From Opisthocomus hoazin (lineage: Eukaryota; Chordata; Aves; Opisthocomiformes; Opisthocomidae), in contig NC_134422.1 of the NCBI RefSeq assembly GCF_030867145.1, positions 9,310,531 to 9,374,530 of the forward strand: DNA of 64,000 nucleotides. Reading direction: 5' to 3'. The stretch's first letter is position 1; the number at the start of each line of letters is the position of its first letter. Made by a program: the position numbers and the translations under genes. Shown one piece after another: positions 12,701 through 23,685 of the stretch. Below the pieces are notes generated by a model. That model did no database searches. It was not told the origin of the DNA and saw only the letters and a list, made by a program, of their open reading frames with translations.

Positions 12701-15700
12701 AGAAATCCAGTGTGAGGCAATGCAATCAACCGTCTGCAGCATCCCATTATGAAAACTGCTTGAATAATTCACTTGTCTCGAGTGTCGTTAGTGGATCAGC
12801 TGTCAGCCCAGGGATCATGAGGAAGGGCAGAAAAATTCCCACCCAATCACTTCTTTCTCTGTACTTTCATAGCAAACTCTCATCTCCCTGCTGAGAGATG
12901 CTGCAGCTGCCACCCAGGAGTGAAACAGAAATGTGGTGCCATGCAGGCAGCAAAAATTGTAAGATTTCCCCCGATGTTGTTTTATTAAAAACCCACAAAA
13001 TAAAACAAACACCCCACCCCCCTGCAAAGCACAGTTAGCTTTTCCTCCTTCCTAAGTAACACTCCTGATGACGAGACGTGAGGCCAATCCATTTTGGTGA
13101 TCAGATTGACTGCAGACACATTAGCCATGCAGATCAGATGCTGCAGTCCTGTGCTATGTGCTGTTCTCATTCAATCCATTAAAAATCCTGTAGTCTCCTG
13201 ACAGGCCTATGTACATGTTTTGGTAGAGAGATGTGTTACAGAGGGCTGAGCAAGGGAAAAGAGTAAGTTTCCTACCCTTGAGAATGAAGCGTCCTGTGGC
13301 ATTAAGGTGTTTTGATTCAATTTCCTGATTTAAAAATGTGGTAACAATATATAGCTGTCCCTTAAAATGCTGGGTTTTGCCGTGATCTCTTTGGATCTGT
13401 AGATTGGCAGGAATATCCTGTTGCTGGAGTCTATAACTCACATTGCAAAAGAGATTTTATTTTACCCAAATTTGCTTTTTGGGGATCCTACAAAGTGAAC
13501 AACACTTTCAAAGTTTGTGTGCCCACACTTTGTTGACGGAGGAAAGCCAATAAAATCCATGCTTTATAATATAGAAAGAGCCAGTAGCCCTTTTCCATGT
13601 GAAAATTTTCTTGAAAATGTAAATGGTTAATTTTTAGAAACACATATCTGTTCAGTGCCCCAGGCTCACTTTCACCCAGTGCTCCAGGAGCGCAGTTTGA
13701 GGATTAGAGAACCAACAGCTATTTCACAGCTGTGTTTGAAGACCGATTTATGCCTCGGTGGCCTGGTGCTATTGACAGTGTTGGGACTCCAGCAAGCACC
13801 TGTAGACTGTCTGCTTTAATTTGCTGAGCAGTTCGTGGGTAAACGATGATATTTCAGAGCTAGCACAGAAGAAGCAAGGCTCTGCCTGTAGGCCAGTATT
13901 TACCCAGAGCCTGGATGGATCAGAAATAAATTTGATAAAGGAAAAGGGAAGTGAGCATAGAAATTGAGACCTTTTTTCTCTCCAGAAGAATGTGTTAATC
14001 CTGGTAGTGCTTCATATGAGCACCTCTTGAAGCTGGGTATGATGTCCGATAAGCAGTGTTGTATCAAGTCCTTTCCTTGCTTAATCTCAAATTCATCGAC
14101 TGAAATTAAAGAACATACCTGTCAATGCCTAGGCTATTCCTAAATTTGGGACAGAAGGGTGTAATAGATCTGCTTCACACTACTAGCAGGGTAACTGGCA
14201 TATGTAAAGTTTTGGACTGAGGAGATCCGCACAGTTTAGAGAATGCCTCAACTCCCAAGTAACTCCTTGGCATTGTTGTTTTCATATCAGCCACATCTAT
14301 ATTGTATATAAATTGCTTTGGGATCCTTTGGGTGAAAGGCTTTAGATAAGTGTAAATGACTGCGTTGCCTGTAATTATTTTGAAGTGGTGATTGCTGGAT
14401 CGTGCTTCTTATTTGTATTGCGGGGGGTTACGATTCTAGTATAGAGATATGGCAGCTTCGGAATTGGAGAAGAAATATGTTCTGCAACTTTGATTTATGT
14501 TTTTCTATTCTACTCTTTGAACATAAGTAGGAGGGCAAGAAGGAGAGCATGAACGTTTAGTGAACGTGCTCCTGCAGTGTAATTCATCTCTGAGACTGAA
14601 ACAGCAGGTTTATAAACCTGGTTAAGTAAGCTCCAATTTCTCTGCTGTTTTTCCTACACCTGCTGGAAGCACTTATGACAAACCACACGCTTTAATAAAA
14701 ACATATTTTCAGAATGATTTGGAAAATATACTGCAATCAAAATAATGGCTGGATTATGTGTTTGGAGCTACTGTCCTTTTATTGTGTATGCAGGATGGGT
14801 ATGTTACATTTATCTCAGAAGTATGAATGTAACGAACAGCACTTGCCTACAGGCACTGTAGCTGTCAGTGAAGCCTGTGTTTGAGGCCTTCAGCATCACA
14901 ATAAGCATAAATAGTTGTATTATGCTTAAACTGAGAGTAGGATGATATAATTTCTGGATTTATTTATTAGAAGATTGCACAGTTGCTGGAGAATATGTAA
15001 CTGCACTTGAGACTTGATGGTTCTCCTTGACAAGTTGCTCCCAACACTTTGAGTCCCACAGGTCTTCAACACGTCTCTGGGATTTGCTAAAAGCCTCACA
15101 GCCCTAGAAAGAAGAAACCTTTCTAATCTCATATCTTCTTCCTTGGTTAGTTTAAGCACTGCATCACTGAATGTAATTTCCATTGAAACAATCCTTGATT
15201 CATTGCAAAGTACAGGAGTCGACCATCCACATGGTTCCCCCCCCACCCCGTGTTCTACTTTTTTGTAACTGGAATACAAAAAGGATGCTAAAGTGTAAGG
15301 AAATGATTTCTATGCATGCTTAAGTGGTATTGGAACGAGCAGCTGGCTGTAATATTGCGTCTCATTAACAAGGTAGTATCTCCTAAGTAGTTGGATGAGA
15401 TACGTGATGTCACTAAAACTCACAGATGTATATGTGTGAAGGTACGGTGGTACATGGCAATGAGATGTGAACATCACAGAATTCTAACAAAAGGAAGTAA
15501 AAATCTTCACAATGATTTTGGCCAGCCAAAACTTTTGCAGCTTGTCAGCTGAAGTGTGGCAGCAATGGTGGTGGCTGAGGAGTGTGGGCTTGTGACTGAC
15601 ACACTTGTGATTGAAAAGAAGAGAGATAAGGAGGATTTCAGATATTTTCTTATTGAAAAGGCATCGCAAAGCTGAAGAGACTGAGAAATGTTACACATGG

Positions 15701-18700
15701 AAGAAGAGGACTGTCTTCCAGCAACACGCTAAACAGCAGCATTTATGGCTGCAAGCAACAGCAATCAAGGGCATAGCGTGGCCAAGTCTGGTCCTTGACT
15801 GCAACCCCACCAGCATGTTCATAGCCCTACGGCAGGGATTGTATCTAAAATGTGAGGTTTATTGCCTCTTTCATTACTGGTGCTTTGGCCAAGTTCCTCC
15901 TTCAGACTCCTGTGGTCTGCCATCTCCCAGCCTCATTAAAGTAGTTACTTACGCTTTTTCCCCACCAGCGATTTCCTTGTACCATCTCACATTTTCCTTT
16001 ACTGGAGCAATGATTAGAGACTGTGTAGGATCCTTGGGTGACCAGGTAGGCTTACTCTCAGATATCAACACTGCCAAAATGACTGCGAGCAGCTTGCAAG
16101 TGGCTGCTGCTGTTTTCGGGTTGCTCTCTCTGCCCCAGAGGTGGGGAGAGCAAGCGATGTCCTTGTAACAGCCATCCTGGAAATCTGAGCTGCAGTCCTT
16201 CGACCAGGCTTGTTTGCTATCCCATCTTTCATCCTGTTTGATTTAAATGATGGCTATTGGCATGGCAAAGAAACATGTATACAAACTGTGCCCAACCAAT
16301 AAATTAATACTGTGAGGAAAGAAGAAACCAGAAGATGAATCACTCATCTGCTATTTATGCATGTGGCAAGGAGTTAGAGCCTTCTTCAGCATCCTGGGAG
16401 TCTTGTAAAAACATCTTTAAAGTGAGGAGACAGGAATACATGTCTTGCAGGGAAAAGAGACTTTGGGTTGGCTTGAGGGGCAGAAAAAGCATCTTTTCAT
16501 TTCTGATGGCAGCCGTTCCTTGTTGCCCCTTGAGCAAACTGCTCTGCAGTGTTTTAGGAAAAGTACTCATTTGATTGTAGCTTATCTTTCATCTGTAAAA
16601 ACCCCATCACGTTATCTGCTACTAGGTCTACACTGAGCGAAGGGAGGGAGAGTTTTGGTCTGTTATTCAGTAACATTGAAGCATAATGTTGGGAATAATT
16701 ATGGTTTCAGTATTATTATTCTAAATATTTTTTTCTTACGCCCACAGGTGATAGCATGCCTCTAAAATTTTGCTTAGGTTTGTATTAACCCAGGTAGATG
16801 AAGGAAGAGGGTCTACAGTAGCCAATTTGCTTTCTCTTTTTTTGCTGTTGTCACTGAACTTTTCTGTTTTGTTTAATCTGGAAAGCATCTTTCTTCCCTG
16901 CAGCCTCTGAGATCTAACATAAAAAACTCTACTCCCCCACTTCAGTCTCCATAGCTACAAATCATTAATTAAAACTTCAAACCCTTTAAATATGTGAACT
17001 TTGCTTTTTTTTCATTCTGGCCTTACTACCAGCTGATTTCAGGATGCTACCTCTACATGCAAACAGCTCGGGGAAAAATTTCTCAGCCCAACACAATGGC
17101 TCAGAACGAATTTTGCTTGCGTGCAATATTTAGCACAGATATCCGAGACACAGAAGGAATCACGGGGTAACTTCTTAGTCATAGTAATCTTGGCAAAGCC
17201 TTGACATGTTTGCAGGGCTACCTGTCAGGTACATAAATACTTGAAAAGCTGGGCTGACTCTCCGTGTGGGAATTCTTATAATGCTTCAGAAGTCTGGCTG
17301 CTAGCTGGGGTCTGATCTTTATAAAAAGGGGTTGCTTCTGGGCGGCTTGTTATATATACTGACAGTAAGGGAGAGGATCCTGCTTAGACAAGATACCCTC
17401 CTCTTGTGTAACATTTCATTCAAGCTTGTGTCCTAATCTTGAACCTTTAATAAAGCCCCTCTCGACGGTGGATTTTGGATATGGTCTCAACCCAGAAATA
17501 TGATGCTGAGGCGTTGCTCTTCAGTGAGCGAGAACTTCCGCAGAGGATCAGCCCTGGACAGGGCTGTGATGTTCTTGCAGGCTAAGTGTTCTGCATGGGG
17601 TTCAGTGTTTTCGACGGCAAGCACAATTTTAAGGCTTAAAGAAGCACAAACTTGTAAGAAAGACACTTCAGACTGCTTTTGGCATGTCTCCAGCATTTTG
17701 TGGCAGTTCCTGAGCGCTGTGCAATGAGACTGGGAACATGGCTCATAGGTAGGGAGATGGTTAGCTGTGTTCCTCTGAGTCTTCATGTGTGCAAAAACAT
17801 TACTCATCCTGTAGCTCTCGTGTGGTAGAAATATTGAATCCTGTTAGCAGTGTAAGTAATAGTTGTACATGAAATTAAATCTACTTCTCAGATCAGTCAG
17901 TTTCACCGTTTTGTTTTTATAATACGAAAGCTCCTGCAGATAGAAGGCTAAACGAATGCAGTGAGACGGAGCGTAGTGCTCCTGGGGTCTGCTACGGGCT
18001 TCACGTGAGATCGAAGAAAGAGGATTTGTTCTTCTTTCCTGAAGTTTCTCATGTGTAAAGTACGTGTGTCTGTCAGGGTGGGTGTTTTTTTTTTTGTATT
18101 TCCTACATTTTTGTGCATTTTCTGGCCAGTTTGTAAATGCTGTGTGACTAGTACTTTCACACTGAGCAGAGTATACCTTTACTCTCTTGCACTTAAGGAA
18201 TGGCCACAATGTAAATAGGGAACCAAAATGAAACACTTGTGGGTTTTGGGCACTAGTGTGTTAACACAAATTAATATAGTTTGGTGGTCTTAAATGGTTT
18301 TTTCTTCATTTTATTTTGTTCTCTTAAATAGTATTGACTATTACTCTGAAGCCTCATTTGAAAATGAAAAGGACCAAATGTTGCTCTTTCCTCATTCCCT
18401 GTTGGAGTCTGGTAGCGGGCGTACACACGACAGACTGAAGGGATCCCGAAGATACCCTTCGCTTCTGCCGCTGCTTGTCATTCATCAGGATTCATGCAGC
18501 AGCCCAGGGGGACCTGCGAAGGGGCGCGCTGTGAAGTGCCGCTCGTAAAGTCACCTGCTGCCTGTGCAGGTTTTTTCAGGCAGCACGTTCAGTTCTTTCC
18601 GGCACAGACCATTTTCTCTTACAGTTTTCTATCCCAAGAACTGCTTGCTTCTTTTCCCTGGTAACAAGGCAGTTGCACGCAGTCTTTTTTTCACTTCTGT

Positions 18701-21700
18701 CACTTCTCACAACATACTCCCCATACTGAGTCAGTGATATGTAGATATTACTGATCCTATTTTCATGATATCCCATGTTTGCAGGCAAAAATCCAGTCAA
18801 AATCATTCATTATTATTGTAAAAGGGAGGATTTTTTTTCATCATTTGGCTGTTATTTAATGCTATTTACCTACACTTTCATAGAAAGTTAACTGAAGGAG
18901 TTGTCGTGCATGTACCAGAGTATTTTAGTGTATCTTTTTTGTTTCTAAAAAGAGGTGCAGATATTTAATCTAAATATTTTCTATTATAATAATTGTAGTG
19001 AATAAGAGCAGAAAGTAATCATAACAAATGCACCCACATAGTTCTGTGGATATTGGCTTGTACAAATAAGGAATATCTGTATTTTCTTCTTCATCAGTTC
19101 CATATATTAGACTGGATATTAGAAGTTTTCAGCATGACTTTCAGCAATGGTGTGAATTCTCTTTGGTTTTGTTCAAAATATCAGTTACTGAATCACACTG
19201 GGCTCTTTAGAAAACACCCCTCAAAACCTGAATATGATAAGCTGTGATGGAATTTTGGGGTGGTAAAAGGAGCGGAAATACTTACAGTGAGTAAGACAAC
19301 ACCTTGCAGGGACAATGCAATGCTTTCGAGTCCCCACAACTGTCCACTCTGAGGAAACCCCTATTCCAGTAACCAGACACTGACACTGTGGGTGAACAGA
19401 GCAGCAGCAGTTCCTGGCACTGCAGCTGGAGTGAAGCCTGGCGTCTCGCTGATTTATCGAGCCTGTCTGAAGTCACACTTTACTTGAGGGAATTCTCCTT
19501 CACATTCCCTCCATCAGCTGCAGCCAGATAGGCGGCTGCAGGCAACGTGGGGTTGTGCACGCCTGTACACGCGTATGTGTGTACGGCTGCATTGCCATCC
19601 TCCAGGAACAGATTTTCCCGGGATATCTTGAGCTGCGTGTGAATTTGCTGGCCATGACCAGCAGCACAAGATAGCTGCTGGCCTTTCCATTTATAGCAGT
19701 CTGGGGCAAGAGGAAAGAAATGGAGGATTGTGGCACAGGTGACTGGAGGGCAGCTATGCCTTGTCTTTGTTCCGCTCAAGCCCAGCGTGGGCACACAGCG
19801 CAGCTCCTGGTGGTTAATAATTCTGAGGAAGCTGGCAGCCTAGCAGTGATCCCGAGTCAGCCTCCCTTGTGGCATGAAAACTTCTTTGTCCGTAAACAGA
19901 GAAGTCTGTAATCTGATTATGAACTGGTGTGAATTAGAAATTGAGTTCGCTCATGTCAACAGCTGCCAATGGATGTCGGCACAGAATTAGGCCCTGGGTA
20001 CCTGGAACAGCAGTAAGGGTAAATTTTATGTACTTGCATAAAACAGAAAAGAAAGCGAACGGCTATAGGAAAACACGTTGTCATGAAGTGTATGTAACTA
20101 CCAATGTACACTTCAATTTTTTAATTTCTCAGAACAATGATTATACAAAGTAATTCATGAAACGTGACTTAAAAAATGACGTAAGGGCTGTGGGTTTGTT
20201 TTCTTTTTTTTTTTTGGAAAAAGAACATAATGCTTAGAAAGCAAGTGAGCAAGCAAGAGGCAGGAAAATGTGTGGCCGGGGAACTATACTGGGAGTTAGT
20301 AACAGCAGGTTACGGCAGGACTTGAATAGTGATCAGGAACCTTTGGGAAATGCTGCCTCCAGCAGCAGATCCGGCTGCCCATGGCCCCTCGCTGCGTACG
20401 GGCAGCGGGGCAGGCAGGGTTTTCTATCAGAAACAGGGATTTTCTTTTCGCTTAAACTTTCTGGACACCTTAATCAATTTCCCTGGCTGATCATGTTGAT
20501 TTCTTACTAATTTTAAATATTTCAGGAGGGAGGTTTGTTCAGTGCGCTGAGGGGCTGCTCTGACACCAGCGGGTACCACCTGCGCTATTGCAATATGTAA
20601 CAGAGGCATCTGCTCACAGCTTTAATATTCTCCAGCATATTTTGGTAATCACTCAGTTATTTAATTGTACCCTAAAGGCACTGAAATTTTAGAAAACTTC
20701 CTTGCAGGGCTAATGTGGATACTCACATTAGCAGTCAACTTCCAGGGTGAACTGCGTTTTGCTAGGCGACCAGTTCCCAAAGAAGATTACGCACTACGGA
20801 GGATTAACGGCTGTGCCGAGGAACCGGAGGGATGGCAGGGAATGACACAGCTGGAAAAGTAAGCAGAGGAGTGATGCTCCAGAGGATTTCAGTCGGCATG
20901 TTGTAGAATCCCACTCTATTGATCTAACTTGTTTCTGAGATATTTTATAACGACAAACGGTGCACTTACAGAGTTATTACCACTCCTGATCACCCTTGTT
21001 AGGTTTACACTCTAATTAGGGTCCACCTTGTGAGAGCAGGAGGTCAATCAGCAAGATTTATACTTTCTAGGAATAGATACATTAAAGTTTGTGGAAGTTG
21101 ATTTAAAAACAATGCCAGCAAATTACTGACCTTATCTCTGGCTTTGGCAGCTTTTCCCAACTGGCTTTTTCTTTGTAATTATACAGAAGAGATTTCTGTG
21201 TCAGCCTAAAGCTGGTTTTGTGGCTTGCATGGATGGTCAGCCACTGTGAACATAAAATCAAACATAAAAACTTATCCAAAGTTCTCACAGGAGCTTATAA
21301 AAATCCACAGATACTTAGTCCAATTAAAAATATCGTCAGTTCATTCTTTTGGCTTAAAGCAGTTCCCATCTGAGATTGTTAAACACAAATATATTGCAAG
21401 AGGAGGAAGAAGAATGTCTTTGAATCCTCCAGGTTGCCTCTGGTTGTGTGAGCTCCTGGTGCCAATAACTCCAAATCATCATTTTCTTTTCAGAACAAAC
21501 ATTTGGGCACAAGGCAGAGTATGGCAAAAGTTAGGCTGTTAGCCCTTTTCCCAAACAGTCATTTACTCGTTCCCTCCTCCTCAGTACCAACCAAAGAACC
21601 CTCAAGTTGAATCATACGTCTCTTTTTTCTGTGAGTTTTTTTCCCATCTGTAGCCATTAAGTTTCACTCCTGCCTGCATATGAGGGAGGGAGGTGAAAGA

Positions 21701-22517
21701 GCACTTCTGAACCCCTGATATGCTTGCTAAATGTGTTTTTTATTGCTCAAAATCCAATAAATCCAATAAGGTGAAGGAGGCTAATGCGAGCGAGTCCTGC
21801 AGGCTAGAGGCCAGCCCGGATGCTGCACTCGTGGTGCCCGGAGCTGACCGTGCCTGGGCCGGGAGGGACCCTCTTGCTGTGCCTTTACTCTGCATTTTTC
21901 TGGGTATCACTGGAATAAACACTGTCTGACTGCTGTCCCCTCACTGGAGGGGACATTTGTACCCAGGCCCGGTGCCCATACAGGGCTTCCTGCTCTGCAG
22001 GCTGCACCGTGGACCAGCCTTCTCCTCCCCAGCTCAACCTCTTTTGCCATCCCTTTGCAGCAGCACCCGCCTTGGTGTCCGAGTCAGGACATGCAAAATG
22101 AGTTTTGACTTTGGAGATACTGGATTTGGGGTGATTCAAAGCCATTTTCCTTGCAGGAAATTCAAATCTTCTGAAAAGGAACCCCGCTTTTCAGTGCTCC
22201 GGCGGACATCTGAAGTCACAGTGAGATTCGCGAGCACAGCTCGCGGCCCCCGCAGACCTCCCGGGGCACTCGTTCACTTGCTGAGCTGCGAGCACAGCGA
22301 GCTCTCAGCCTTCTCCTTTCATCCCTCCCTTGCCGAGCGCCGCGAGCCCTCGACTCCCACCTCCGGGCCTGAACGCAGGTGCCTGGGCAGGTGAGTGCTC
22401 ACCTGGAGCTTCTTCATGCCACCCTAAGCACAGCGTGAAATCTTTATCAAAACTTTTTTGGTTTCTTGCATCCTTACCTTTTGGACACATGCTTTGTGCA
22501 GGTTCTTCAACTTGCTT
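9761..22517. other. Noncoding stretch upstream of the DPP10 promoter
   Basis: No exon or RNA gene could be supported. The longest open frame is 15611-16168 (+, 185 codons). It has no recognisable domain and no CpG island at its start, and looks like chance. Probable old repeat sequence lies near 14305-14356 and is listed separately. GC content and CpG density rise from about 21.8 kb towards the island at 23.1 kb. Confidence 0.55.
14305..14356 (+). repeat. Probable ancient amniote SINE/LINE 3' end fragment
   Basis: The stretch containing TTGCTTTGGGATCC, then GGGTGAAAGGC, then a TAGATAAGTGTAAA-like end resembles the widespread 3' end motif of old amniote elements (L3/MIR-like: gcttTGGGATCC ... 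GAAAGGCgctatATAAatgtaa). Only about 50 bases are clear, and the flanks are too decayed to place it in a family. This is recognition by eye. Confidence 0.35.
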
Positions 22518-22535
22518 AAAAAAAAAAAAAAAAAA
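22518..22535 (+). repeat. Poly(A) run of 18
   Basis: Eighteen consecutive A residues, followed by a G-rich stretch. There is no recognisable transposon or processed-pseudogene body directly upstream, so I treat it as a simple mononucleotide run and not as a retroposed tail. Confidence 0.9.
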
Positions 22536-23450
22536 GGAGGGGCAGGGAGGAAAACCAAGAGACAAAAACCAGAGAACGAGCTCAACCTGGGGCCTGAATT
22601 TTTAAAAGCCATTTCATTTTTGAGCAATAGCTTCCTCTGCCGGGAGCGTAGCTTTCGATGCCGTAGCAAACAGCACTCAGCAGCCTCCCCCCTGAAGGAA
22701 CAGATGCTTCAGAGATGCCTGACGCTGGAGTCTCGTGCAGCGAGGCTCCGAATCAGCAGTTTCTTTGGCAGATTTGTGCCACGGCTTCTGGCTCCAGTCG
22801 GCCCCTTTCCCTCTTTGCTTCCTCCTGAACCGACTTTACCCGCCCCGGCTGCGGCTTCACGCACCCCTGGGACCCCCCAGAGCACCTCGGTGTGCGGCTC
22901 ACTCTGCCTCGTTCTGCTGGGAGGTTTCTCTAAAGCAAGGGATCGTTGAAGATTGTCCTGTACACACAAAATACGGCTTGCTCGTTGTCACAGGCTGCTC
23001 ACTGAGCTCACCGGCTTCCACCCCAGGTCCTCTGGCTCTGCTGCCAGCTCCGGGCTGGGCCCAAGGGAAGAGCGTTCCCCGTGCTTCTGGCCAGCCCTGT
23101 TCGGGAGTCTGGAGGGGGTAATGTTTTAGATTGTACCGCCAGCAAACCCACAAAAAAAGTTATTCGGGTAAAAGCCCCGTCGAGGCCGCACCACCGCTGC
23201 TCTGCGGGGCAGCGCGGAGCTGCGGCAGCGCCCGCCCGAGCCCGCAGCTCTGGGAGGTGCCGGGGTCTCGGCCCAGCGCCGGGACCCCGCTGCGGGCGGC
23301 GGGAGGGGACGGGGCAGGCGGAGAGGGAAGGAAGCCCGGGGGGGCGAGGGGCAGAGCGCAGCCGGCACCAACTTTCCGCCGCAACCTCGTTAATCTCGGC
23401 TGCGGGGTTCGGCTTCCACTCTGCGGGGCCGCTGCTGCCGGCCCGGTGAC

Positions 23451-23475
23451 GGGCGGGGCGGAGCGGGGCGGGCGG
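23451..23475 (+). promoter_or_regulatory. Cluster of four GC boxes (Sp/KLF sites)
   Basis: The hexamer GGGCGG occurs at 23451-23456, 23456-23461, 23466-23471 and 23470-23475. Such clusters bind Sp1/KLF-family factors in TATA-less promoters. The cluster lies about 145 bp upstream of the DPP10 start codon, within the range for a core promoter or 5' untranslated region. Confidence 0.65.
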
Positions 23476-23520
23476 GCCCCGCCGGGCGGAGCCGCCGCAG
23501 CCGCGCCCGGAGCCCCGGCA

Positions 23521-23543
23521 CCCCCCCCCTTCCCCCCCCGCCC
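23521..23543. repeat. C-rich tract in the 5' flank/5' UTR
   Basis: Runs of nine and eight C residues, separated by TT and followed by GCCC, lie about 80-100 bp upstream of the start codon. The minus strand could fold as a G-quadruplex and the plus strand as an i-motif. If transcription starts upstream, the RNA leader carries this C tract. Such runs also often cause assembly gaps or length errors. Confidence 0.7.
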
Positions 23544-23619
23544 GGTGGCTCGGAGCGCCGGGAGCCGCGGGCTCCCCGTGCCCGCCGCAGCCCGCAGCGC
23601 AGCGCCCGCAGCCGGCAAC

Positions 23620-23679
23620 ATGAACCAGACGGCGACGGTGTCCCACCACGTCCAGTGCCAGCCCTCCCGCGCCGTCAAG
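23620..23679 (+). CDS. DPP10: DPP10 first coding exon (MNQTA-type N-terminus), partial gene
   Basis: The exon encodes exactly 20 residues, MNQTATVSHHVQCQPSRAVK, and is followed directly by GTAGGG, a good splice donor in phase 0. The pattern MNQTA-VSHH--CQPS---K matches the N-terminus of the long human DPP10 form as I remember it, and the human exon also ends after the Lys at residue 20. DPP10 is a type II membrane protein related to dipeptidyl peptidase 4 that has lost its catalytic serine. It joins Kv4 channels with KChIPs at neuronal membranes and changes their surface expression and gating. This exon gives the cytoplasmic N-terminus; the membrane segment and the propeller and hydrolase domains are on later exons outside the window. 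The MNQTA motif, shared with DPP6a, has been described as a pore-blocking, fast-inactivation ball. The ATG has A at -3. The alternative is the DPP6a first exon, but the HH and CQPS residues favour DPP10. Confidence 0.85.
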
Positions 23680-23685
23680 GTAGGG
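23680..23685 (+). other. DPP10: Splice donor of DPP10 exon 1
   Basis: The junction reads AAG|GTAGGG, a fair match to the vertebrate donor consensus (AG|GTRAGT). The intron is phase 0, the same as in the human gene from memory. The reading frame stays open past the donor to about 24087, but that is a GC-composition effect and gives no DPP10-like sequence. Confidence 0.8.

Noticed and set aside
15611..16168. 185-codon plus-strand open frame
   Set aside because: No recognisable motif or codon pattern of a real protein, and no CpG promoter. Frames of this length are expected by chance in 64 kb on six frames.
22518..22535. Poly(A) tail of a processed pseudogene
   Set aside because: No gene-like sequence or target duplication around the A-run.
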